Below are positions 42,707 through 50,115 of a stretch of 54,054 nucleotides of DNA, in pieces (position 1 is the first letter of the stretch; each line of letters starts with the position of its first letter). Made by a program: the position numbers and the translations under genes. Origin of the DNA: CALJTV01 sp034435835 (lineage in GTDB: Bacteria > Chloroflexota > Dehalococcoidia > GIF9 > UBA5629); assembly GCA_034435835.1 (NCBI GenBank), contig DAOTWF010000010.1:1-54054 (forward strand), given 5' to 3'. Under the pieces are notes generated by a model. The model did not search any database. It saw only the letters and a program-made list of their open reading frames with translations, and was not told the origin of the DNA.

Positions 42707-43959
42707 TTGTGGAGCTCCCTGGGGTCGGTGATTTCGCCGGTTATGGCGGAAGCTGCGGCTGTTGCTGGGCTTGCCAGGTAGATAAATGCTTCTGGATTAC
42801 CCATCCGGCCTTTGAAGTTACGGTTAGCTGTGGAGAGACAGACCTCATTATCTCCCAGTGCACCTTGGTGGACCCCGAGACAGGCAGCGCATCCGGGCGG
42901 TACCAGCATGGCACCGGCTTTGACCAAAATTTCGACATACCCTGCTTTAATCGCATCAAGGAGCACCTTTCGGGAGGCCGGGGCTATTATCAGTCTGACA
43001 TTGGGATGGCATTTCCTGCCTCTGAGGATTTCGGCAGCTATGGCGATATCCTCAAGTCGTCCGTTGGTACAGGTGCCGATAAATACCTGGTCGATCTTGG
43101 TGCCGACTAGAGTATGTGCCGGGGCGACGTTGTCGACAGAATGGGGCATAGCCACCGTTGGCTCAAGTGTACTGATGTCAATAGCAATTGACTGCTCGTA
43201 AGTGGCGTCATCGTCCGGATAGAGCGGCAGATAGCTTCTAGTCCGCCCCTGTTTCTGCAAGAATTCCTTGGTGACTCGGTCACCGGGGAACAATCCGACC
43301 TTAGCACCTGCTTCCACAGCCATGTTGGCTACGGTCAGGCGCTGTGAGATCGTCATATGATTGAGGGCATCGCCGCAGAACTCGAGGGCTTTGTAGGTGG
43401 CGCCATCGGCACCCAGGGTGCCAATAAGGTGGAGTATCAGGTCTTTGGCGCCAACGAATCTTTGGAACCTGCCAGTGAGACTTATCTTGAAGGATTCGGG
43501 AACACGGAACCATGTCTTGCCCAGGGCGAAGACAACGGCGACGTCAGAAGAGCCCATTCCAGTGGCAAATGCCCCCAGTCCACCTGCGGTTACTGTATGT
43601 GAGTCAGCGCCAACGATGACCTCACCGGGGCTGGCTAATTTTTCTGCCACCAGCTGGTGGCAGACGCCGCTTCCAGGTTCAAAAAAGAGGCAGCCAGCTT
43701 CACTGGCGAACTGGCGTAGGAAATGGTGGTCATTAGAAAACTGACGGTTAGGGCTGGGTACGGCGTGGTCGAAAAAAATGGCTGTCCTTTCTGGCTTAGC
43801 GAGCCCAGCCTGTTTGCTCTCTTTGAACTGCTTTATAGTTAGTACGCCGGTAGTATCTTGCACGAATACCCAGTCCACAGCTGCGATTACTATATCTCCA
43901 GCCCGGGCATCGGTGCCGGATTTCTGACTGAGAATTTTTTCGCTGAGTGTCTTCCCCAT
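42703..43959 (-). CDS. aconitase-family hydro-lyase, large (iron-sulfur) subunit
   Basis: This 418-residue LeuC-like subunit has the catalytic-base region VDWVFVQDTTG, VGADSHTVTAGGLGAFATGM, and 4Fe-4S ligands in FIGTCTNGR (one Cys) and PPGCAACLG (two Cys). It dehydrates and rehydrates a hydroxy-tricarboxylic acid through a cis-aconitate-like intermediate. Full-length single-chain aconitase is about 650-900 residues, so here the function would be split over two genes. It lies directly after the biotin carboxyltransferase gene. See the small subunit for the substrate argument. Confidence 0.87.
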   Translation of the reverse strand: MGKTLSEKILSQKSGTDARAGDIVIAAVDWVFVQDTTGVLTIKQFKESKQAGLAKPERTAIFFDHAVPSPNRQFSNDHHFLRQFASEAGCLFFEPGSGVCHQLVAEKLASPGEVIVGADSHTVTAGGLGAFATGMGSSDVAVVFALGKTWFRVPESFKISLTGRFQRFVGAKDLILHLIGTLGADGATYKALEFCGDALNHMTISQRLTVANMAVEAGAKVGLFPGDRVTKEFLQKQGRTRSYLPLYPDDDATYEQSIAIDISTLEPTVAMPHSVDNVAPAHTLVGTKIDQVFIGTCTNGRLEDIAIAAEILRGRKCHPNVRLIIAPASRKVLLDAIKAGYVEILVKAGAMLVPPGCAACLGVHQGALGDNEVCLSTANRNFKGRMGNPEAFIYLASPATAAASAITGEITDPRELHK

Positions 43960-45912
43960 TTATGTCTGTGTGATCACAGCAAGGACAGCGCCACCGCTGA
44001 CTTTGTCGCCAGCCTTGAAGTTTATGGACTTGATCCTTCCGCTGACCGGGGCAACGATCTCATTTTCCATTTTCATGGCTTCAAGGATCACCACTGCCGC
44101 GCCTGCCCGAACTTCATCGCCTTCCTTTACCAGGTAGCGTACGATCGTGCCAGGGATGGGTGCCACCACCGGTGTTTCACCGGAAGCTACTGCCGCTTTC
44201 GAGGGCTCTTCCTTCTCGACCTTCTCCGTGATGGGCATGGTGGACTGTGGTGTGGGCGGTTGCATTATCGCGGGTTGAGGTGCCGGGGGAGTTACAGGTG
44301 GCGGTATAGTTGGTGCCCCCACAGGCTCTACCTCAACCTTGTAGTATTCTTCGCCGATGAAGACATTGAATGTCCGCACAAATGGACCCTTAGTGGGCGC
44401 TTTGATCTCTATCTTTTCGGTCAGCAGTCCGGTTTTAGCTTTTTTAATAAGTTCGTCCTCGCGCTTCACGTCTGCAAGCGTCTTTGGTCTGGTCTCGGGT
44501 GGTGGAGTTTCAAGCCCGTATTTCCATCTTAGAAAGCGCATCCCGGTCGTGGGATAAAGGGCATAGATGAGTACATCACCTATGTCCCTGGCGATGCCTT
44601 TGGTCGCCTCTTTCGCTTTTTCCAGCTCTGGCTCAATGATGTCAGCGGGGCGGCAGGTGATTGGCTGGCTCCCTCTTTCATAGCCCTTAAGCACAATCTC
44701 CTGAACTTCGGGGTCGATCGGTGCTGGTGGTTTACCATACAGGCCATAGACGTAGTCCCTTGTCTCCTTGGCGATCATCTTGTACCTGCCAAAGAGGACA
44801 TTCAGTACTGCCTGCACTCCGACTATCTGGCTGGTCGGGGTTACCAGTGGTGGATAGCCGAGCTCTTTTCTGGTCCTGGGCAGTTCTGCATAGACCTCTG
44901 GCAGACGGTCAAGGGCGTTTGCTTCTTTTAATTGTGCCACCATATTGCTGAACATACCGCCAGGAATCTGATGCCAGAGGACACCTGTATCTATTACAGA
45001 GAATTTAGTCGTGTCTATGTAGTCGCGGTACTTAGGTGTAATCGATTCAAAGTACTCTCCCAGCTTGAGGAGGTGTTCCAGATTAAATCCTGTATCTCTC
45101 GGAGTGCCGCGGAGAGTCACAACGAGCGGTTCGATGGCTGGGTGGGCGGTGCGCAGTGCCCATGGAGCAATGCAGGTATCGACGAGGTCGACACCAGCTT
45201 CGATTGCTTTAATATAGCTCATACAAGCCATGCCGCTGGTAAAGTGGCTGTGCAAGGTAACCGGTATCTCCAGTGCCTGCTTGAGCGCTTTGACCAGCTC
45301 GTAGGCATTGTCCGGAGCAATGAGTCCAGCCATGTCCTTGATGCAGAGGCTATCTGCCCCCATGTCCTGGATAATAAGTGCTTTTTTGACATAATAATCA
45401 AGGTTATATACGGGTCCCCCCAGTTTAGCTTCGGTGAGCGAGTAGCACAGGGTGCCTTGAATATGCTTGCCCCTGTCCTTGATCGCTTTGAAGGCGGTTT
45501 CAAAATTGCGCTCGTCGTTTAGTGCGTCAAACACACGGAAGACATCGATGCCGCAGTCAGCGGCGTGGTGTACGAAGGCGGTGACCACGTCGTCCGCATA
45601 GTTCCTGTAGCCGACCAGGTTTTGCCCGCGCAAGAGCATCTGTAGCTTGGTGTTGGGCATTAGTTTTTTGAGGATGCGGACTCGTTCCCAGGGGTCTTCA
45701 TTCAAGAATCTGGTCATAACATCAAACGTAGCGCCACCCCATATCTCCATAGACCAGAATCCGACCTTGTCCATCTCCGGTGCGATAGCTGCGAGGTCGT
45801 CAGTGCGCACTCTGGTGGCGAACAGGGACTGATGGCCATCACGGAAAGTAACATCGGTGATCTTCAAGGGGTTTCCATCTGATTTTCTCGCTGGTTTTCT
45901 CGTCTGGCTCAT
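43960..45912 (-). CDS. pyruvate/oxaloacetate carboxyltransferase with C-terminal biotin carrier domain
   Basis: This 650-residue protein starts at the ATG at 45912, preceded by AAAGGAG; a longer frame exists but lacks a site. The N-terminal TIM barrel has ITDVTFRDGHQSLFATR (18-34), the carboxylated Lys in LCIKDMAGL and metal His in HSHFTSG. Then comes the PYC-OADA domain. A Pro/Thr-rich linker (about 535-575) leads to a biotinyl domain with EAMKMENEIVAP and the biotin-bearing K614. It is equivalent to PycB, oxaloacetate decarboxylase alpha, or transcarboxylase 5S plus 1.3S. No biotin carboxylase and no OadB membrane subunit are in the operon, which favours transcarboxylase, though a biotin carboxylase could be elsewhere. 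Confidence 0.93.
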   Translation of the reverse strand: MSQTRKPARKSDGNPLKITDVTFRDGHQSLFATRVRTDDLAAIAPEMDKVGFWSMEIWGGATFDVMTRFLNEDPWERVRILKKLMPNTKLQMLLRGQNLVGYRNYADDVVTAFVHHAADCGIDVFRVFDALNDERNFETAFKAIKDRGKHIQGTLCYSLTEAKLGGPVYNLDYYVKKALIIQDMGADSLCIKDMAGLIAPDNAYELVKALKQALEIPVTLHSHFTSGMACMSYIKAIEAGVDLVDTCIAPWALRTAHPAIEPLVVTLRGTPRDTGFNLEHLLKLGEYFESITPKYRDYIDTTKFSVIDTGVLWHQIPGGMFSNMVAQLKEANALDRLPEVYAELPRTRKELGYPPLVTPTSQIVGVQAVLNVLFGRYKMIAKETRDYVYGLYGKPPAPIDPEVQEIVLKGYERGSQPITCRPADIIEPELEKAKEATKGIARDIGDVLIYALYPTTGMRFLRWKYGLETPPPETRPKTLADVKREDELIKKAKTGLLTEKIEIKAPTKGPFVRTFNVFIGEEYYKVEVEPVGAPTIPPPVTPPAPQPAIMQPPTPQSTMPITEKVEKEEPSKAAVASGETPVVAPIPGTIVRYLVKEGDEVRAGAAVVILEAMKMENEIVAPVSGRIKSINFKAGDKVSGGAVLAVITQT

Positions 45913-45934
45913 ACAGCGCTCCTTTGTTTTTCGC

Positions 45935-46141
45935 TCATCTCTTTTGGGTGAGATAAGTGTTCGGGTTCCTTTTAACGCGCAAAACACTCCTTTGCCTCAT
46001 GGCTGCCTGCAGGTGAAACAGGTGCCAGGGGCTGAGCCCCGGTCGGGCAGCAGGTTTTGGGACAGCCATCCTTGTTTGTTCTTCTTCCTGTATATACGCG
46101 GTGACAGCGCTGATTATGGCAGCCAGCTTGTTTTTATCCAT
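45935..46141 (-). CDS. small carboxylase-associated subunit
   Basis: This 68-residue protein begins MDKNKLAAIISAVTAYIQEE, a helical opening shared by short proteins found beside acyl-CoA carboxylase or methylmalonyl-CoA decarboxylase genes. They usually have the form of an N-terminal helix, a variable Pro/Ala linker and a basic C-terminal helix. Here the linker PKPAARPGLSPW and the Arg-rich end fit. It sits six bases after the carboxyltransferase gene and 22 bases before the biotin-carrier gene. A structural or docking role in the multi-subunit enzyme is inferred; there is no OadG-type membrane helix. Confidence 0.65.
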   Translation of the reverse strand: MDKNKLAAIISAVTAYIQEEEQTRMAVPKPAARPGLSPWHLFHLQAAMRQRSVLRVKRNPNTYLTQKR

Positions 46142-46147
46142 GGTCTC

Positions 46148-47692
46148 TTACAATGGAATGTTGCCATGCTTTTTCGGGGGGTTTGTATCGGCTTTATCGC
46201 GGAGCATCTCCAGAGCCCTTATTATCTTGGGTCTGGTAAAACGTGGGTCGATGACATCGTCGATATAGCCCCTGTTCGCCGCTACATAAGGGTTGGCGAA
46301 CTTATCGCGATATTCAGCTATAAGCTTTGCCCTAGTTTCCTCCGGGTTCTGGGCTTTTGCTATTGCATCTCTAAATATAATGTTTACCGCCCCATCTGGT
46401 CCCATTACCGCGATTTCAGCGATGGGCCAGGCATAGTTTATGTCGCCGCGCAGACTCTTGCTGCTCATAACAATATAGGCACCACCATAGGCTTTGCGGA
46501 CTATTACGCTGATTTTAGGCACAGTAGCTTCGGCATAGGCGTAAAGGAACTTGGCACCGTGCCTGATTATACCGCGGTGTTCCTGGTCTACACCTGGCAT
46601 GTATCCGGGCACATCGATCAGGGTTATCAGAGGAATATTAAAGCAGTCACAGAAGCGGACAAATCTGGCACCTTTATCCGAAGCGTCGACGTCAATGACT
46701 CCAGCATACACCGATGGTTGCTGAGCCACGATACCGACGGTATGTCCGCCCATGCGGGCAAAACCTACTATTAGGTTCGGAGCGAATTGCTCATGTACCT
46801 CCATGAAATCGCCGTTATCGACAATCCTGTAAATCACCTGCTTCATATCATAAGTTTTGTTCGGATCATCAGGTACGATATGCAAAAGTTCTTCGGCGCT
46901 GCGGTTCGGGTCGTCACCTGTATCCACAAATGGTGGCTCCTCTGTATTGTTCTGGGGCAAAAAACTGAGGAGGCGGCGCACCATCTGGAAGCACTGCTGT
47001 TCGTCGTCTGCCACGAAATGGCAGTTGCCACTCTTGGTGGCGTGGGCTGCAGCGCCGCCCAGCTCCTCGAGGCTGATCTCCTCACCGGTGACGGCTTTGA
47101 TCACTGCTGGACCGGTGATGTACATCTGTCCTATGCCTTTGACCATGAAGATAAAATCGGTTATTGCAGGCGAGTAGACAGCGCCACCGGCGCAGGGCCC
47201 TGCGATTATGGAGACCTGCGGAATTACTCCAGAGTATATGGTATTGCGCATAAAGATATCGCCGTAGCCGACCAGACTGTCCACTCCCTCCTGGATGCGG
47301 GCTCCTCCGGAATCAAGAATCCCTATGATGGGCACTCCGGTTCTGGCGGCTAGGTCCATTACCTTGCAGATTTTCTCCGAGGCAACCTTTGACAGCGAAC
47401 CGCCAAAGACGGTGAAGTCCTGCGAGAATACGAAGGCAGTCCGACCACCAATTCTACCGTATCCGGTGACCACCGAGTCACCGAGTGGTTTTTGTTGCTC
47501 AAGCCCAAAATCGGTACAGCGGTGGACTACGAATGGGTCAAGTTCCTCGAAAGTGCCCGGATCAAAAAGCAGGCTGATGCGCTCCCTGGCAGTGAGTTTA
47601 CCCCTCTTACGCTGGATCTCGGCACGGTCAGCATCCTCGCTGCCGGTTGCTTCTCTCCTCAATTTGCTTAGTTTGGCTACTTGCTGTTCCAC
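46148..47692 (-). CDS. acyl-CoA carboxyltransferase (methylmalonyl-CoA/propionyl-CoA type)
   Basis: This 514-residue protein is a tandem crotonase-fold carboxyltransferase: RGKLTARERISLLFDPGTFE, FSQDFTVFGGSLSKVASEKI, ILDSGGARIQEGVDSLVGYG, GPCAGGAVYSPAITDF, and in the C half DVPGYMPGVDQEHRGIIRHG then AKFLYAYAEATVPKISVIVR. It corresponds to PccB, methylmalonyl-CoA decarboxylase alpha, or the 12S subunit of transcarboxylase. The start is GTG with no obvious ribosome binding site. It is the first gene of the operon that continues to the fumarase beta subunit at 35370. Confidence 0.95.
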   Translation of the reverse strand: MEQQVAKLSKLRREATGSEDADRAEIQRKRGKLTARERISLLFDPGTFEELDPFVVHRCTDFGLEQQKPLGDSVVTGYGRIGGRTAFVFSQDFTVFGGSLSKVASEKICKVMDLAARTGVPIIGILDSGGARIQEGVDSLVGYGDIFMRNTIYSGVIPQVSIIAGPCAGGAVYSPAITDFIFMVKGIGQMYITGPAVIKAVTGEEISLEELGGAAAHATKSGNCHFVADDEQQCFQMVRRLLSFLPQNNTEEPPFVDTGDDPNRSAEELLHIVPDDPNKTYDMKQVIYRIVDNGDFMEVHEQFAPNLIVGFARMGGHTVGIVAQQPSVYAGVIDVDASDKGARFVRFCDCFNIPLITLIDVPGYMPGVDQEHRGIIRHGAKFLYAYAEATVPKISVIVRKAYGGAYIVMSSKSLRGDINYAWPIAEIAVMGPDGAVNIIFRDAIAKAQNPEETRAKLIAEYRDKFANPYVAANRGYIDDVIDPRFTRPKIIRALEMLRDKADTNPPKKHGNIPL

Positions 47693-47745
47693 GTTTCAGG
47701 TTATCTCTATGCCGGTGAACGGTGTGCGGACTCAACCAGAGACAC

Positions 47746-47751
47746 ATTTTA
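47746..47751 (-). promoter_or_regulatory. possible -10 element for the TCA/carboxyltransferase operon
   Basis: TAAAAT on the minus strand, preceded by GTGC, lies about 54 bases before the GTG at 47692. A -35 partner is weak (TATCCA, 17 bases upstream). The remaining bases between 47693 and 47900 show no convincing gene. Confidence 0.3.
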
Positions 47752-47900
47752 GCACATTTCCTGCCCTGTGGATAGCTGCCCCGGTTGTTCGTGGCGTCTT
47801 TATCCGTACGGGGTATCCCTATGATGCGCCGCTGTTTTCAAGCTGAGAATAGTGCCGAGGTAACGCAGTGGTGAAGAAGGAGAGCCCGCCGGTGCCTTTC

Positions 47901-48038
47901 AAAAAATGACTCCCGAGTAACCTCACTTTTCCCCAGCCCACATCATCTCCCGCTCCACCACCTCTGTCCTCTGGCAGAAGACACAGGAGGCACCCCCGCC
48001 GCCCTTCCTGCTGGTTCTAAGCTTGACTACTCGGGATT
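47901..48038 (-). ncRNA. candidate orphan small RNA bounded by a closing helix and U-run
   Basis: On the minus strand a consensus promoter (48073-48045) would start transcription at about 48038. The transcript opens with TCCCGAGTA (48036-48028) and closes with its exact complement TACTCGGGA (47919-47911), followed by GTCA and TTTTTT (47906-47901). An inner helix is possible between CCAGC and GCTGG, flanked by CTT/AAG, and an apical hairpin between CCTC-CTGT and ACAGAGG. The length of about 138 nt and the closed ends look like a stand-alone RNA. A competing reading is a short frame with CVFCQRTEVVEREMMWAGE, which has coding-like third positions but no good start codon. It matches neither SRP RNA nor tmRNA as I know them. 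Confidence 0.5.
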
Positions 48039-48044
48039 AAATTA

Positions 48045-48073
48045 ACTATAGCACAATTTTTGCTATTTGTCAA
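48045..48073 (-). promoter_or_regulatory. strong promoter upstream of the small RNA candidate
   Basis: On the minus strand a perfect TTGACA (48073-48068), a 17-base spacer and TATAGT (48050-48045) lie in an AT-rich stretch. This is the best promoter in the 537-base gap between trpB2 and the carboxyltransferase gene. Confidence 0.7.
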
Positions 48074-48166
48074 CTATCTAAATTAAATTAACCGCAAAAT
48101 ACCGTCGGACCGCCTCGACTTGAGACCCCGAGCATCATGCCCTGCAGGTTCTCACAGCGCTCTTTT

Positions 48167-48214
48167 TACCGGAGCGCCCTGGACCACTAAGGTATCTAAC
48201 GGGGCGCTCCGGTA
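48167..48214. repeat. 13-bp perfect inverted repeat downstream of trpB2
   Basis: Arms TACCGGAGCGCCC (48167-48179) and GGGCGCTCCGGTA (48202-48214) are separated by 22 bases. The repeat lies 16 bases after the trpB2 stop. On the minus strand the stem is followed by AAAAAG and not by a T-run, so it is not a classic intrinsic terminator for trpB2. It may stabilise the trpB2 mRNA 3' end or act with a termination factor. Confidence 0.6.
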
Positions 48215-48229
48215 TACTTATGTGCCGAG

Positions 48230-49603
48230 CTATGCTTCTACATAGTCCACTTTTGGGAGATGTGCCAGCGCCTCCTTGACCTTTTCCTCGGGGTAGACGT
48301 AGTCCTGTAGCTTGCCGGTAAGGTATTCATCGTAGGCAGCGAGGTCGAAGTGGCCATGACCGCTCAAAGCAATGAGTATGGTCTTGCTTTTTCCCGATTC
48401 GCGGCAAGCCAGTGCCTCGTCTATGGCGACCCTGATAGCATGGTTTGGCTCAGGGGCTGGCACTATGCCTTCAGCCCGGGCGAACTGCACCCCGGCTTGG
48501 AATGTTGCCACTTGAGGCACGGCTTTAGCCTCAACATATCCCAGGCGGTGGAGGTGACAGATTATAGGTGCCATGCCGTGATACCGCAGTCCACCGGCAT
48601 GGATGCCCGGTGGCATAAAGGTATGCCCCAGAGTGTACATCTTGACTATGGGTGCCAGCCCGGCGACATCGCCATAGTCCCATGTATAAAGTCCTTTGGT
48701 CACGCTCGGGCAGGCTGTCGGTTCAACGTTTATGATGCGCAGGTCCGGTTTCTTGCCTTCAAGCTTATCCTTGACGAACGGCAGGAACATCCCGGCGAAA
48801 TTGCTTCCGCCGCCGATGCAACCGACTATGATGTCGGGATAGTAGCCTGCCTTTTCCATTTGCTTCTTGGCTTCCTGCCCGATGACCGTCTGGTGTAGCA
48901 GTACCGAATTGATGACGCTGCCTATGGAATAATAGGTATCGTCGCGTTTGAAGGCATCTTCTATAGCTTCGCTAATAGCGATGCCCAAGCTTCCTGGCGA
49001 GTTGGGGTCTTCAGCCAGTATCTTGCGTCCTATTTCGGTATCGGGGCTGGGACTGGGCACGCACTGTGCCCCCCATGTCTCCATAAGGATGCGGCGGTAT
49101 GGTTTCTGGTAGTAGCTGACCTTCACCATATAGACTTTGCATTCCAAGCCAAAGAAGGCGCAGCCCAGTGATAAGGCGCTACCCCATTGTCCGGCACCGG
49201 TTTCTGTGGTGAAGCGCTTTATGCCATCCTTTTTCGCGTAGTAAGCCTGGGCTACGGCGGTGTTAAGCTTGTGACTGCCAGCCGGGCTCACCCCCTCATA
49301 TTTGTAGAATATCTTCGCTGGGGTGTCTAGCACTTTCTCCAGACGGTATGCCCGGAACAGGGGGGTGGGCCTCCAGAGTTTGTAGATATCAAGTACCTCT
49401 TCGGGAATCTCGATGTAGCGCTCCTTGCTGAACTCTTGTTCCCGTATATCTGAGGGGAACAATGGCGGGGGTAGGATGGTGGGCTCTTTGGTGGCAGGGT
49501 GCAATATCGGTGGCAGGGGCTTGGGCAGGTCAGCGAGGACATTATACCACGATGTCGGCATCTCCTTTTCGGTCAGAATAATCTTGGTCTCCTTTTTTTT
49601 CAT
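48230..49603 (-). CDS. trpB: tryptophan synthase beta chain, TrpB2 type
   Basis: The 457-residue length and the N-terminal extension (WYNVLADLPKPLPPILHPAT) mark the TrpB2 group. The PLP-binding K112 is in AGSHKLNTAVAQAYYAKK, ETGAGQWGSALSLG holds the catalytic Glu, and the phosphate-binding GCIGGGSNFAG follows. It makes tryptophan from indole and serine. No trpA is adjacent; TrpB2 enzymes often work without a tight alpha partner, for instance to salvage free indole. GGAGG precedes the ATG. The gene is monocistronic and preceded by a Trp T-box leader. Confidence 0.96.
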   Translation of the reverse strand: MKKKETKIILTEKEMPTSWYNVLADLPKPLPPILHPATKEPTILPPPLFPSDIREQEFSKERYIEIPEEVLDIYKLWRPTPLFRAYRLEKVLDTPAKIFYKYEGVSPAGSHKLNTAVAQAYYAKKDGIKRFTTETGAGQWGSALSLGCAFFGLECKVYMVKVSYYQKPYRRILMETWGAQCVPSPSPDTEIGRKILAEDPNSPGSLGIAISEAIEDAFKRDDTYYSIGSVINSVLLHQTVIGQEAKKQMEKAGYYPDIIVGCIGGGSNFAGMFLPFVKDKLEGKKPDLRIINVEPTACPSVTKGLYTWDYGDVAGLAPIVKMYTLGHTFMPPGIHAGGLRYHGMAPIICHLHRLGYVEAKAVPQVATFQAGVQFARAEGIVPAPEPNHAIRVAIDEALACRESGKSKTILIALSGHGHFDLAAYDEYLTGKLQDYVYPEEKVKEALAHLPKVDYVEA

Positions 49604-49717
49604 CTGTCTCCCTCCTTTCTATCTTTTTGTCTCACCTTTCGACTTTAGAGTTTAGAACCTTCCTGCTGTTATTTTTGTTGCCCCATTCTATTTTTAGCTC
49701 ATATGATCACCCCTCCC

Positions 49718-49756
49718 TAAAAACTAAGCCTCTCGCCTGAGGGGCGAGAGGCTTAG
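49718..49756 (-). terminator. T-box regulated intrinsic terminator of trpB2
   Basis: Arms CTAAGCCTCTCGCC and GGCGAGAGGCTTAG (14 bp, perfect) enclose a five-base loop. On the minus strand they are followed by TTTTT (49723-49719). The element lies 115 bases before the trpB2 start and just after the T-box sequence. Confidence 0.93.
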
Positions 49757-50030
49757 AACCTTCGCGGTGCCACCCTTCTTGGTCATGATGACCATCTCAT
49801 TATCGGGCATCACCCCTGCGGGGGAAAATGCCCTGGGTTCTGATAACGCTACCCTCCTGCGTCAGAGCCTACTGGGCATGTTGAAAAACACACCTTTTGG
49901 TCTGCGGCTCCCGGGTCCATTCCGCCCTGGCGACAGCGTCAGCTCTCACCAGCCCTGACTCTCTGTAGCTGTGCTGGTAAGGCGTACTAGCCCCGTTCAC
50001 AGCCTTTTCTGTATTCAGTTGTGGCGTAGA
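49718..50030 (-). promoter_or_regulatory. T-box riboswitch leader, tryptophan specifier, controlling trpB2
   Basis: The minus strand shows the ordered T-box parts. They are an AGTA motif in the lower Stem I, GAGAGTCAGGGCTGGTGAG (AG bulge and distal loop), and the specifier region GCGGAATGGACCCGGGAG with codon TGG at 49919-49917. The conserved AAGGGTGGCACCGCGAA antiterminator box (49778-49762) and a terminator follow. TGG pairs with the tRNA-Trp anticodon, so uncharged tRNA-Trp would allow read-through into trpB2. This explains the 512-base gap before the SIMPL gene; bases 50031-50115 hold nothing further I can support. Confidence 0.93.
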
Positions 50031-50115
50031 TTTTATGACAGCTTTTAGACTTTTGTCAAGCGGTAGCTACGCAGCGGAAGAGCAGTACGGCAACTTTTTA
50101 TTTACAGCAACCTTC

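Noticed and set aside
47295..47846. Plus-strand frame of 183 residues extending past the carboxyltransferase start
   Set aside because: Most of it is antisense to the well-supported carboxyltransferase gene and it has no ribosome binding site or recognisable domain.
47901..48038. Signal recognition particle RNA or tmRNA as identity of the small RNA candidate
   Set aside because: The conserved SRP apical sequence (GGAAGGAAGCAGCC type) and the tmRNA tRNA-like ends are absent.
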